Part shown: piece by piece, positions 9,601-19,474 of the stretch
How positions within the stretch are numbered: position 1 is the first letter of the stretch
Layout: each line of letters begins with the position of its first letter
NCBI GenBank assembly: GCA_019828595.1
Contig: JAHQRK010000007.1
Span: forward strand, 2,294,001 to 2,358,000
Reading direction: 5' to 3'
Source: Aphanomyces cochlioides
Lineage: Eukaryota; Oomycota; Saprolegniomycetes; Saprolegniales; Verrucalvaceae
DNA length: 64,000 nucleotides
Translations under genes and position numbers: made by a program
Notes under the pieces: model-generated
The model's database searches: none
The model's input: only the letters and a program-made list of their open reading frames with translations
Told to the model about the DNA's origin: nothing

Positions 9601-10552
9601 GCACCACGACGTACTCGTAGAAAACTTTGATGGATTGAACTTCCGAGTCGCGCAGCGCTTGGACTCGCGCGGCAAATTTTTCTTCCCACGCATTGAATTT
9701 CACAATTTGAATCGCTCCAAAGAGTTCATTCAGGACTTGCATGCGCTCGTCCTTGCGCTCATAGAGCTCTTCTTCCGTCCGTCCTAGCAACACTGCAGCT
9801 CGAGCATTGATGGCAGTGATGACTCCAACGAGGGCCAAGCCCACAAAGCTCGCCCAGCCGACAACTTGGTACAAAAGGAAGAGCACGACGAGCAGCTGGA
9901 GCGGCACGACCCACATTTGATGGGCGTTGAGTGCAAAGTCCATGATATTGACCACATCGACGCTGAACAAGTTGGCAATGTCGCCGGCGGTCTTTTCTTT
10001 CTTGGACTTGACGCTCAGCTTGATTGCTTTCTCAAAGAGCATCGAGCGCAGACACGCTGAGAACTGAATGCCGACAATGTCGTTGAGGAACGCGACGTGT
10101 GCTTTGGCAAACGCAATCGCAACGGAGAGACCAAAGAGCGACCCGACAAGCTTCAAGACGTAGATCGAGTCAAACTCTGCGGCTTCCAACGCGGCGATGA
10201 CTTGGCCAAGCACAAATCCAGGTCCGTACAAACTGCAGACGGCAATAAATAGTTCGAGGAGACCGATTCCGAGAAATGGCCGCCAGTAGATGGAGAAGAA
10301 CGTCATGAGAATGCGTCGGCGGTTGGTTTCGTAGGCGGCTGCAAAACGTGCCGAGAGTGGAGCGACTTTGTTGGAGTCTTGAAGCGGCCACATGTCGTCA
10401 GGAGAGAGCTGGCGGTCGTTTCCCAACGCAATGAGAGACTCGGCCCATCCAAAGCTCAATGTGGACCACACGGACGCGCCGTCCAGTGGATGCCAAGATG
10501 CTCGTGGATCGGCGCTGTCGAATGTGTTGTACGTCTTGCTTCTGGCCACCAT
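6650..10552 (-). CDS. ABCC (MRP-type) transporter, copy C1, intact
   Basis: A single uninterrupted 1300-codon frame encodes a full ABCC exporter without the extra N-terminal TMD0. TMD1 precedes NBD1, which has Walker A GAVGQGKSS near residue 452, signature LSGGQ near 538, and Walker B VFILDSP near 560 where the usual catalytic Glu is Ser, as expected for the weak site of MRP proteins; its H-loop is VTHN. TMD2 precedes NBD2, with GRTGAGKSS near 1087, FSVGERQ near 1190, VVLDEA near 1209 and IAHRLDT near 1240. The likely role is ATP-driven export of conjugates or xenobiotics across the plasma or vacuolar membrane. Large parts are shared with the copies at 50-59 kb. The start MVARSKTYNTFD aligns with the starts of the two other copies. 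Confidence 0.93.
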   Translation of the reverse strand: MVARSKTYNTFDSADPRASWHPLDGASVWSTLSFGWAESLIALGNDRQLSPDDMWPLQDSNKVAPLSARFAAAYETNRRRILMTFFSIYWRPFLGIGLLELFIAVCSLYGPGFVLGQVIAALEAAEFDSIYVLKLVGSLFGLSVAIAFAKAHVAFLNDIVGIQFSACLRSMLFEKAIKLSVKSKKEKTAGDIANLFSVDVVNIMDFALNAHQMWVVPLQLLVVLFLLYQVVGWASFVGLALVGVITAINARAAVLLGRTEEELYERKDERMQVLNELFGAIQIVKFNAWEEKFAARVQALRDSEVQSIKVFYEYVVVLMTLMSSAPVLVALAVFATFTLVMHQVLTVTVVFATIALFKSLQDAMANLPFSIMSLVQSLISAKRINEVLVMDEFDPTNVQTPADASFTPSYGNDKVVVAIEDGSFGWDADNILLRNVNLKVHQGELVVIHGAVGQGKSSLCSILLGEMVKTNGSVFVGGQVAYFSQQPWIQNTTIRENILFGKPYDRTKYQKVIDACALAKDIASFPAGDRTEIGAKGLNLSGGQKARVSLARACYSDADVFILDSPLSAVDAIVSSEIFRKCFQGLLKHKTVILVTHNPEIIASPDVTKAYLIQDGQITESTRSPTTLSPVAEDKSPEGLPLVSPLGQRLPYWEASYTEAPPVVVREHDLLLTPSATTPYNFKPAEMLFTPRGKDANAPHGRLVEEEERAEGRVSKQVVFKYLECIGGWPAITALLLMTVGTQAFKITSDLWLTKWSNGTNHMDPAVFVASVNYNMSVYGSLALGCCVFTAIGCACVFIFSVRGANKLFSAMLASLLEAPMRFFDTNPIGRLLNRFGDDITSCDLNIPFGVMNMLFEASSALLTIGTTLVLTQWLGIFILPLMYIYIRIGAYFLEPLRQVNRIQKTTRSPLISLVSEGIDGSTTIRAFGDKQRRRFQRFHDQELEVFCATRFANSSINQWFSLRIELLSDSIVAVLLLAVVVLHNSLSPGLVGLLITYGLTIPSNLAYLVNIWSRLETSMISPERILEYINVEHEGHRDGSPQQQWPTVGRVVFDNVSFRYKPNDPLVLKNVSFVFQGGEKIGIVGRTGAGKSSLMMALFRINEVASGRIRIDGIDTATIGLKTLRNSLAIIPQSPVLFKGTLRNYLDPFDEYSDDQLWSALRKVKLMDRLSTVEEKLLGPVEENGENFSVGERQMLCMARALLRQAKIVVLDEATAAIDHATDQLLQAVIRDEFASSTVLTIAHRLDTVLDNDRIMVFDHGELVQCDKPNVLVSQGSGIFFELVSEGGYMDKLTNPTTP
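6674..9732. repeat. Left arm of 3-kb inverted ABCC duplication
   Basis: These 3059 bases recur in inverted orientation at 51357-54417 (3061 bases). All reading frames I compared on both strands are the same except for two extra T at 51806-51810. Outside the arm the two genes differ visibly, for example just beyond 9732. Confidence 0.85.
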
Positions 10553-11409
10553 CGAGGTAAATTAGAGAATGACAACAATCAGCTCGAGAGCCTCCCCGCG
10601 TCATCTCCACGAATTCAAAACTGAGACGAAGGATCGAGAGGGATTGAGTGACGGCACGGCGGCTTTGATTACGTTGAAAGCATCTGGTGGATGGTAAATG
10701 GAGACAGACACATCCTGGAAGAGTTGACGACGATGACGTGAAAAATTGTTGCCAAAGATCTGAAAAGCATCCTTGGGTCCATCAAAGTCGACGTGGCGCT
10801 ACTCGTTCCCGCCTTGGCTTCATGGAAAGTTGCTGGGAATCTTCGACAAGTACAAACGTGTCGTTAGCTGGACGCTCGTGGCGACGACATCAATGCATTG
10901 TATACCCTTCGAAAGATTTCTTGTCACCTGCCACGCTGTCATGTGACACCACTTTGACGCGGAGACAGTGTCCAGTCCATCTTGCAGCCGATGTGCTTTC
11001 CAGATGAAGATGAACATTGAGATCGCAGAATTCAGCGAGCTCTTCATGATTTCCTTCCTGTCGTCACCGACGATGGGTCAATGGGTGGACCAGAGACTTC
11101 GGTAGTTGACCGCAGAATGAAGAAACATTCCTAGCATTCGACGGCAAGTTGTCGGGTAAGCCCGTGCCCACTCGATCGGATACATGCGGTCAATGCTGCC
11201 AAAATCCTCCAGCACAGGACAACAAACGAGACGATTCATGGCAAGAGTTGGTTTCTATTCTCCATATAGCCTTAGTGGAAACATCAACGGGACACCGACG
11301 TCGACAAGTGTAAATTTGCGCGAGAATGGAGCCAAAACACTCGAAAAATCGCCAAGCGTTCATGGCCGTTGCTTGCAACTGGATCAACTTGGAGGCTTCA
11401 CCGCGGTCT
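10553..11409. other. Intergenic, no gene seen
   Basis: Roughly 850 bp separate the ABCC start from the 3' end of M96-like copy B, both on the minus strand. Short frames here have no recognisable domain. It presumably carries the ABCC promoter; I could not identify specific elements. Confidence 0.5.
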
Positions 11410-12688
11410 TCACAATAATTGCTGGATGGTCATTTCAAAGTCGTGCATAATTGCCGTCGAGTGATGGATGAGTCCGTCGATGGTCGTCTTGACGTCGAGC
11501 TTTGTCTGGCGCGACAGCAGCGGCGGAGTCAGCCGCATGAAGAATTTTACTCGACAGCCACCGCCGCCTTGTGACGCATCAATCGGTTCAACCACGAGCC
11601 TACGCAAAAGTTTCAATTCTCCTCGCTGAGGGGTCTCCATCTCTACCATGCTGATTCATTAGCAATCATTGCTTTGTCATGCGGCTTTAATTCGTCTTCC
11701 AAGATGCTCCTAAGGACAAAGATTTAGTCGTCTACTTGACGGCAGGCCGACGAATTTACCGATAGACAAAGACGTCACGATTCGTCTCGCTGTACCGCCG
11801 CACTAAATCTCGATTCTGACCAGCTAGGCCGACAAATGCAATGGGAATGTTCACGTAGGCCAGGTCTGGTGTGAACTCTTCAAGACGCTACGATAGACAC
11901 TGTCAAAGAAACTCATGGGAAAGACAAAGGCGCACCTCGAGAGGCTGCAAAGAATCACGAAGCAGACCGGTGGTGATAGACCAGACCATTCGTGCTACAA
12001 TCGCTTGGTCGACTGGAGTTTGCCGACATGCTGCAGCTTCAACGACAAGCATGTTGTTGTGCCACAACTTTGGGACGCAAGTCTGGAATTCTGTCGTACA
12101 GTCAATTAAATCGCCTGAGACAAATGCGCTGTGGAGCATCGAGTATTGATGTGCTGAAATATCCAAGGCAGCCTGGAAGCGGAGCGAAGGGTCGGCTGGC
12201 AATCGTGATGGAATTGAAATCTCATCGAGCATTGGAATCATCGCGACACGGGGTCTCTTGACCAAAATTGCATGGAGTGCATGGCCAAATTCAATTTGTT
12301 CTTGCAGCGCCGCGCGAATCACTTTGTTGTTGACGACAGCCACATCCTTTTCGTGGCGCATTTGCATAGCCAGGTGTCGCCACGGCGATGGATCTGCCAA
12401 CGCAGCTTCGTGTTTCTTCTTGAGATGCGTCAGTTGCGCTTCTAGATCGCTCACTTTGTCGCGAAGGTAGATCAATTCGTCGCGTTGACGTTTCCGATGC
12501 GGATTCGAGTCGCCATGATGCGTCGTATGCTTCGCAGAACGCACCGAAGACGGCTGCGACGCGCGTTTATTCGGCGAGGGCTTGTCGTCGTGAATGAGCA
12601 GCGCATCGAGCCATGGCATGTCGCCAAACATGGCGTCTTCTTCGCCCGTGGATGCTTTCGAAGGCTCCATCATTGACCACTTCGGCAA
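11410..12688 (-). CDS. M96 mating-specific / bZIP-like oomycete protein (copy B)
   Basis: Four exons: 12688-11936, 11887-11760, 11709-11647 and 11599-11410, with GT-AG introns of 48, 50 and 47 nt, giving a predicted 377-aa protein. After an acidic N-terminus comes a basic stretch (NPHRKRQRDELIYLRDK) leading into a coiled coil, then SPWRHLAMQMRHEKD, the family hallmark, and a START-like C-terminal half with IANESAW and FMRLTPPLLSRQ. Copy A (4851-6092) has introns at the same three positions and phases and the same lengths for exons 2 and 3, so the two are clear paralogues flanking the ABCC gene. The likely role is nuclear and DNA-binding, inferred only from the basic/coiled-coil layout. Confidence 0.72.
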
Positions 12689-12880
12689 CTTGAATTTGCA
12701 AAGAATTCCTCGAATATATATGTGGATTCGCTAGAAATTTCCCAATTTGGATTCGTTTTTTGTATCAATCTCCAATCGCGCCAATACATTGGATGAATGA
12801 AAAAAAGTACTTTCTCTCATGGGAACTCAAATTTTATTCAGCCAATCACAATCGCCCAAAATATTTATTAGCCAATGGCG

Positions 12881-12955
12881 TCGATTGGTGAATCGATCCG
12901 CTGGCGTGATTCGATTGAACGGGGTCTGGAAATTCGTTTCAAATCAACAATATTT
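12881..12955 (+). repeat. Fragment resembling left end of the mariner-like element
   Basis: TCGATTGGTGAATCGATCC followed by CTGGCG at 12881-12906 matches, with one indel and a short gap, the same words at 2134-2157 inside the left end of the 2.1 kb transposon. The following GATTCGATTGA stretch resembles the window start. I read this as a decayed solo end or MITE of the same group. Confidence 0.45.
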
Positions 12956-13220
12956 TTAGCCAATCAAGTTAATTTTAGAATTAATTTACACTAAACATTA
13001 CCATGACGTAAAAAATGCACATCGTCTGGTGGAATTATTTTAACGCATCTCTCTCTCGCATTCGAGTTGGCTCTGGTCCTCTACGCACCATTTGGATTCG
13101 GCTCTTTGTATGCTGGCCCTCTGGCGAATAAATGCCGGTTCCTGCGTTCATGGCAATACGCTGTCTATGATCAGATGGGTAAAACCTGGTCCAGGGGGAC
13201 ATCAAACAGAACAACATGTG

Positions 13221-13250
13221 ATTGGTTGAATATATATAATATCAACCAAT
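13221..13250. repeat. 9-bp perfect inverted repeat with AT-rich loop
   Basis: ATTGGTTGA at 13221-13229 is mirrored by TCAACCAAT at 13242-13250 around a 12-base TA-rich spacer. It could form a hairpin or cruciform. No T-run or gene end is nearby that would make it a terminator. Confidence 0.5.
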
Positions 13251-14672
13251 TAAATGATTTAAATAGGAATAACGATACTGGATTAGGCAATACAAATATA
13301 ATTACAGAGACGAAAAGGAGACAATTCAACAGCCAGCGAGTTACCACACGAGAGTGTTCCTCGTGAGCTGTCTTCACTTGACCACATTTGATGAAGAGGA
13401 TGGGATTCGAAGGGCAAGATACGATCAGGTTGACTTGTTTCAATGGGAGCGTTGGAAATTTGGCACTCTTTACCGCATTGTCGTTGATAACGCCAGAACG
13501 ACGAGAACGAACGCATCACTGTCGCAATTCGTTGCTTGGAATCAACCATGAAGAATGCTTCCTTGACAGCAAAGTCATTCTGACTGTATCCGCTGGCACT
13601 GCGCAAACAAAATGACTATCAATAGCTCTGAGAGTCAGCGAATATTGGAACTTCATGTGAAGCTCTGGCAAATCCAATGCAGCTTTATTCAGTAACGCAA
13701 CAATTTACAAAGGAGTGACGCGAGAGCGCACCCAAATGTACAATGAGCATGGAACGATATGGCACCACGACAAAGTCACAGATGGTTCTAAGTCCATCCA
13801 CCGATATATCCAAGTGCGGGCAATCTGCGCACTAGCCACGCGAGCAACCTGTTCACCCGCAGATGATTCTGAGGAGAGACATGCAAAGCTCTTTCTCTCA
13901 TGGAAACCACCATCCCCCTAGAATAGTGTTCATACTACTTTGGTAAAGTTCCCACGCTTATGTACCACATCGCCGCCTAGCCGCTTCCAACACGATAAGA
14001 GGACATAAGCAAATCAAAGTCACCGCGATGGCCCACAACATGCTGAAAATGATCTATCAGAAAGCACATTGAGCTGGATTTTAACGTGAACGAATCACCG
14101 TCTCGCCTGTTGTATTTCATGTTCAAAAGGGCGGTGGGCAAGCTGCGAGGCTATACCGCTCCCCACTTGCGCTCTACCGAACGACGTGAATTCGATTTAA
14201 AGCCATGAGCGACTGGAAACTTTTTAGCAGGTCAATGGTATTCTCGATAATTACACATGACGAAGGTGAGTTTTCACGTCCAGCCAAGGCATCGTCATAC
14301 AGGTCTGTCTCGCTAGTTGGACTATAACGTTATGGTTGATGCCATAGTTAAACTAGCGCTCTCACAGGTTATCCTTATTAACAACTCCAATAACATATTG
14401 TACTGGTATCCTCAAAGTCTATGCACTTTTCCTCAAATAAACTGAATTTTAGCCAATCAAATTTCATATTTCATATATCATGTGGGTTAGAGTGTTTGCG
14501 AAATCGACCACGTATGCTTCGGCATCGTCATGAGCGCTCCTCCTTCTCGCTGTCAGCTTGGCTCCGTGCCGTCCATGGAGTGTCGTCAAGTCTGTATAAG
14601 TCTAGTTCGTTTCTAGCTATCTGCATGTGTCGTTCTCCGGTGTGACACGCTTTTTCTACTGGTGCGAATAGA

Positions 14673-14695
14673 ATTTCACACATTTGAAATGTCCA
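14673..14695 (+). promoter_or_regulatory. Dispersed motif copy upstream of homoserine kinase
   Basis: ATTTCACACATTTGAAATGTCCA lies about 60 bp before the homoserine kinase ATG. Its core ACATTTGAAATGT is a near-perfect palindrome. Close variants occur at 23690-23710, 28733-28755, 42763-42786 and 43080-43103. It may be a promoter element or a small repeat; the sequence does not decide. Confidence 0.35.
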
Positions 14696-14756
14696 CATTG
14701 CGTAACTTTACTTGATTGAAAAGTGAAAGTTCTTGTGATCAATTTCGTGGTTTGCC

Positions 14757-16089
14757 ATGTTGAGCGATGTGGGTGTGAAGCTAGCGATGGCCGTCGCGCT
14801 CTCTGCGCTCGTCGTGTACGTCGGAACCAAGAAGCAAAAGACTCCCGAGCGACCCAAGAGCGTCCGCAAAGCCAGCATCCAAGGACAAGGCAGCGGATTC
14901 GGACCGAAAGACTCTGTGACGGTTCGTGTGCCGGCCACGACGGCCAACATGGGGCCAGGATTTGACTGCATCGGCATGGCTGTCGACATTTGGAACGAAG
15001 TGACGGTCGAGCGAGCGGCTGAATTCTCCCTGACAAACGAAGGCGAAGGCACGGATGTCTTGCCGACCGACGAAACCAATCTTGTCGTTGTGGGTCTTCA
15101 AGCAGCGTTCAAAGCTGCTGGCCAGGTACGCCACTCGTTCTTGACTTGGACTGAAGCAACGGATGTAGGATATGCCAGCACTTCGGATTCACTGCCGCAA
15201 TCGTATTCCGTTTGCCCGAGGGCTCGGCAGTAGTTCTGCTGGTATTGTCGCTGGGATTATTGCTGGTCTGGTCATTGCGGGCCACGAATTGTCCGTCCAT
15301 GGGAAGGAAGAACTGTTGCAACTTGCGGCGAATATTGAAGGTCATCCTGACAACGTTGCGCCTTGTATCTATGGCGGTCTTCAATTGGTATCCATCCATT
15401 TTCCTCCGGTGTAGTTTTTATTCTTCCCTTAGGGCATTTTCACCGACGACCGATGGTACTCTTCCCGCGTCCAGATCCCCGACACAATGCAATGCGTCAT
15501 CTTTATCCCTGAAACGACGGGCCCCACGAGCGTCGCACGAGCCATTCTACCCAAGAAGGTCTTCCTTTTGGCCCTTCTTCCATCTCTAAATCCACTGTAG
15601 ATCGATCGCGCAGACGCGGTGTTCAACATTGGTCGCTCAGCCATTCTTGTCAACGCCTTCCGCAGCGGCAACTTTAAAGAATTGCGTCACGCGACGCAAG
15701 ACAGGTTGCATCAACCCCAGCGTGGCGAAGCGCAATACCCACATTTGTTTCCTCTTGTGAAAGCGTCGCTCGACTCTGGTGCCCACGCTTGTTTCCTCAG
15801 TGGTGCTGGCCCCACCGTCCTCGCGATTACATCCGGTCGATGCGGTGATATCTTTACTCAAGTCGCTGGCGAACGCGATGAAACCTCGGTAATGACAAGC
15901 TTCCAATGCATACTCTAACTAGCGTATTAGGTCGCGGACGCCATGCGAGAAGCAGCAGCCAACGTGGGCGTGCAAGGATCTGTCTTTATCACCAAGCCTG
16001 AACACCGCGGCGCGTATATCGTCCGCGTCTCGCCAAAGATTTCCGATCACATGGTCGCCCGCTACGAAGGCGATATTTCCGACTTGTAG
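14757..16089 (+). CDS. thrB: Homoserine kinase (GHMP family)
   Basis: Five exons: 14757-15125, 15169-15387, 15433-15558, 15601-15888 and 15931-16089, with introns of 42-45 nt, GT-AG and all in phase 0, giving a 386-aa protein. It phosphorylates homoserine with ATP in threonine synthesis. Visible motifs are VRVPATTANMGPGFDCIGMA (residues ~60-79), the GHMP ATP-binding loop PFARGLGSSSAG with EGHPDNVAPCIYGG after it, and the C-terminal FLSGAGPTVLAI. The first ~25 residues contain a hydrophobic stretch (LAMAVALSALVVYVG) followed by lysines, unusual for this normally soluble enzyme; it could be a signal anchor or organelle-targeting segment. Every internal stop in the genomic reading falls inside a predicted intron, which supports the model. 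Confidence 0.93.
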
Positions 16090-16250
16090 ATGTACGAGTA
16101 AACAAAACACGATGTGCTCTCGCATGACGCTTCCATCTTTTCCCGCGTTAGGTGATGGAATCCACGACAGAATAGCCACCGTCTATGCCTACTAGGCCGC
16201 TCTGGGGCGTCACGTGGCCTGGACGAACGCTCTGCTTGACGCGAATGGCT

Positions 16251-17997
16251 TCAATTGTCAAAGCCAAAGTAGTCGCAATCGCCATCGTCGTAATTGCAAC
16301 TCGGATGAAAGCACTGCAAGTGGCATTCATGGTCGCCGAGCATGTAGGGAAAGCACGCAGGTGCGCATGGAGCTGCACAATTGGCAGACCACGATGTCTC
16401 GAATATCTTTCTCCCCACAGGACCGAGAAACTCTGTCAAGTCGACGGCGTTTCCACACGCAACGACTTGGACACCACGCGACAACAAGCTCTGCGGGAAT
16501 TGATCCAACGCATTGCCCGACACGACGAGGATTTCCAAGTTATGCATCGCATCAATGCCGAGTGGGAAGCTCGTCAGGTTGTTCAATGCCAATCGAAGCT
16601 CCACAAAGTCAAAGCTCGTCAACGTCGTCGGGTGAAACACGACGCGGGATAAATTCACGAGCCGCAAGTCGCGCACGAGATACCACGACGGTGGAATCTC
16701 CAACGAGTGAAAGGGAAGATTTGAAAGCCGCAAGGCCACCATGGAAGATGGAACATTGGCCTCCAGAATCGACGGCAGTGTTGTGAGCTGGCCGTAGCTC
16801 ACTGAGAGAAAATTGATCGACGGTGGAAGTTGTCCATCCCACGACGTCATGTTGGTGAAATGAATGCCAAGAAAGTAGAGCTCCTCAAACTGGTTGAGCG
16901 TGGAATCGGCAATCTCATGGTGGAGATCACACCGACTGACGACGATTACAAAGACATTGGAGCCCAACTGACCTGCCTGGAGCTCCGTGTCGACGTCTTG
17001 GTGGCCCAGGAAGGGACAATTCACATGAACAAACATGCATTGACAGTCAGAAGACCACAGGGGCGACACATATTGCACACACGACGCTGGACAAGGCGTA
17101 CGATAGCATGTGGCATGGACCAAGCTCACAAAGAGCGTGACGCCCCAAGCGACACTGATGAGCAAGTACACGTTCAAACCTGTCCGAGACGGTGGTGCGC
17201 GATTAAAGGTTGAATACCGCCGAGGATGCTTCTGGAGCGCAGCGAGGAGCTCGACATGATCGACGAGACGCCAGAGAGACACCAAGGAGCCCAATTGACA
17301 AACCACTTCGGCGATCAAATCGGTCGGCGACGTGACGAAGTTGTATCGGACATACAAGATATAATGCGTGAGCCACCGTGGGCTCGACACCAACGTCGAG
17401 TCGACAAATTTGTAGTGCAGCAGCGGCAGAATCAATCCAAAGAAATGCACAAGACAGGAGAGACTACAGCTAATCCAACTCGACGTCCACGTGAGCAAGA
17501 CGACGTTCGTCGTCGAGTGCTTGGACTGCAAAAAGTACGGCTTGACGATCGCATGCAGGGCGACGAGGGAAATGTAGACAGAGACAAGACATCGATCGAC
17601 GAGTTTCGAGTTCGAACGCCTCGTAGCTCTGACAAGTCAGTTCAAAATTGTTAAACGCCACGACAAACGCATCGCTTGACACGAGACGCACGAGACAAGC
17701 ATAAGCATCGTCCAGGCGACTTCTGGGTTTTAATCGGAGAGCCATGGGATAGACTTTGTTGCGATTCGTGAGCCACAAGCAATCTTGGCATTGGTTCCAT
17801 CCATACTGGACCAATGTTCCAACGTGCAGTGCGGCTAGAAAGCTGTAGGCAAGGATCACAAGCTCAGGGGCGTATACATGCGACGTTCGTTTCTGCGCGT
17901 CGTCGGCAGCGTGCAGGAGAACCACTTGAGAGACCAAGGAGATAGTCGTGACGACGCCCTTCACGTACGCAAACGTGTAGACCAACCGCCGCAGCAT
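16251..17997 (-). pseudogene. LNR/LRR multi-pass membrane protein, copy P1 (one frameshift)
   Basis: This is a ~580-residue relative of the intact copy at 21366-23216. The first frame (17997 down to ~17604) gives MLRRLVYTFAYVKG and the block NFELTCQSYEAFEL. A frameshift near 17604 then moves the reading to the frame that runs to 16251. That second part has transmembrane segments (WISCSLSCLVHFFGLILPLL, VYLLISVAWGVTLFVSLV), a leucine-rich ectodomain, and a C-terminal cysteine cluster CFPYMLGDHECHLQC.. CNYDDGDCD resembling a Lin-12/Notch repeat. Apart from this one lesion the copy is well preserved, so either it is recently broken or the frameshift is a sequencing error. Confidence 0.7.
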
Positions 17998-18507
17998 TGA
18001 CGTGAGTATGTCTAAATTTGGTGGCCCCCAAAGGCATGCGTGCCCAAAATAGATATCGATGGTTCTTCGTTAAACTGTCAGAGTCGACACGACATGCGTG
18101 GATAATCCAACCCAGCACGACGACGGTCACGAAAGCCGCACAAGGCACTTGACTCCATGGATAGCTTTGTCATTCGACCGTAAATTCCATCGCGTCGTGA
18201 TTGCTGAGGCGCAATGGTCCACGAAATATTGATCGCGACTACGCCATGATCTGCGATTCATCTGACGTCAACCGCAAGCACGAAAGACACAAGTATGGAA
18301 CGCACAAGCGCGACAGCACCAATGTTCTTGGCCAAGGGGCTCACGGTGGGGCATTCATGACATCAAATTCGTGGAGCCATGGATATATGATGTCAACTGC
18401 GTTTGGCATGGCGAGAGTATTGTATCTACCCCAGCGAGCTTTGGGGCAATGTCGCCGATTGACGTGAGTTTGAACGGTGACAATCTCGACAGATGAGATC
18501 GACTGCG
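17998..18507. other. Spacer between LNR copies P1 and P2
   Basis: No independent gene is seen. Frames here are short. It probably holds the P1 5' region and the P2 3' end. Confidence 0.45.
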
Positions 18508-19402
18508 TCACGTCACCCGATGAAAAGTGAAATCGTCACAGTCGCCACCGTCATAGCCACAGCGTGCATTGAAACATTGCCACTGACAAATCGCCCTACA
18601 TGTAGCGATAAGGTGCGCAAGGTCTGCCGCAGAATTCCGTCCGAGTCCATTCATACAATCGTCGCTCAGCGGGTTCAAGCGCGTCGGTCGAGTTGATTCG
18701 GTTCCCACACGCCACGACTTGGGACTTGACGCGACGCCAATGTCTTTGGAACTTGATCGATGGCATTCCAAGTGACGTCGAGGAACCAGAGATTCGCCAT
18801 GGCATCGAGTTCCGGTGGTATGGTCGTGAGCCCGTTGAAGGCCCTGCGATGGACAGGACGACGAGCGAGACGTTAGATCGAGACAAGCCGTCGGTCGACT
18901 AATTTCGTCGCGAGCGCAAACGCTTCGTAGCTCTGCGAGATGACATCGATCACGACGAACGTGACGAGGAACACGTCGCTGGACAAGATTTGATCCATCC
19001 AAGTCTGGACAAAGTCAAGATGCCGCGTCGTCCATGGCGTTTCCCACGCCAAGTCTGGACTTACTTTCGTCCGGGGGGCACAGAGCGAGGGCGAAGATGG
19101 ACGGTGTCGGCACAGGCAGCAATACTGAATAAAAACGATGCCATGTGAAGACTGCCCAGCACGCAATAAACGATGTCAACCTTGTCTGGAGTGTATAAAT
19201 GCGACGATCGTTTCTGGGCATCGTTCGCCGTGCGGAGGAGAACCACCTGCGCCGCCAAATACAGTGCTGTCAACGTGTGCTTGAGCCCTGCAAAGACAAA
19301 GACCAAACGTCGTAGCCATGTCGATTCAGTCTGTCCGACTTGCGCTTCTTGGGCGGCATGGACTGAAAAAGATCCACATTTAGAAATTGCAACCGACAGC
19401 AC
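18508..19402 (-). pseudogene. LNR membrane protein copy P2, internally deleted
   Basis: The 5' part from 19402 reads STWLRRLVFVFAGLKH and LYTPDKVDIVYCVL, matching residues ~28-90 of the intact copy. After a frame change near 19070 the text continues to SQSYEAFALATKLVDRRL and stops near 18870. Directly after, in another frame, comes late leucine-rich sequence (NGLTTIPPELDAMANLWFLD) and then the cysteine tail CRAICQWQCFNARCGYDGGDC in a further frame ending at 18508. About 300 residues, including the last membrane helices and most of the ectodomain, are missing, so this is an internally deleted, frameshifted relic. Confidence 0.75.
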
Positions 19403-19474
19403 TATGTCGTGTCATGCATTAAAATTCATCGCGACACGATTGCTCAAGCTCCAAGTGTCGTTGACTGGGTGAAA

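Larger units (their letters stand above)
12689..14756. other. 2-kb repeat-rich gene desert
   Basis: No gene with support was found. 12700-13020 is AT-rich with several GCCAATC words and resembles transposon ends. 13221-13250 is a 9-bp perfect inverted repeat around an AT-rich loop. 13280-13620 has open frames on both strands with no recognised motif. 14440-14480 again has a GCCAATC word in AT-rich DNA. The last ~80 bp carry the dispersed motif at 14673-14695 and should act as the homoserine kinase promoter. Confidence 0.5.

Noticed and set aside
13221..13250. Transcription terminator hairpin
   Set aside because: Eukaryotic context, no adjacent gene end and no T-tract; kept only as an inverted repeat.
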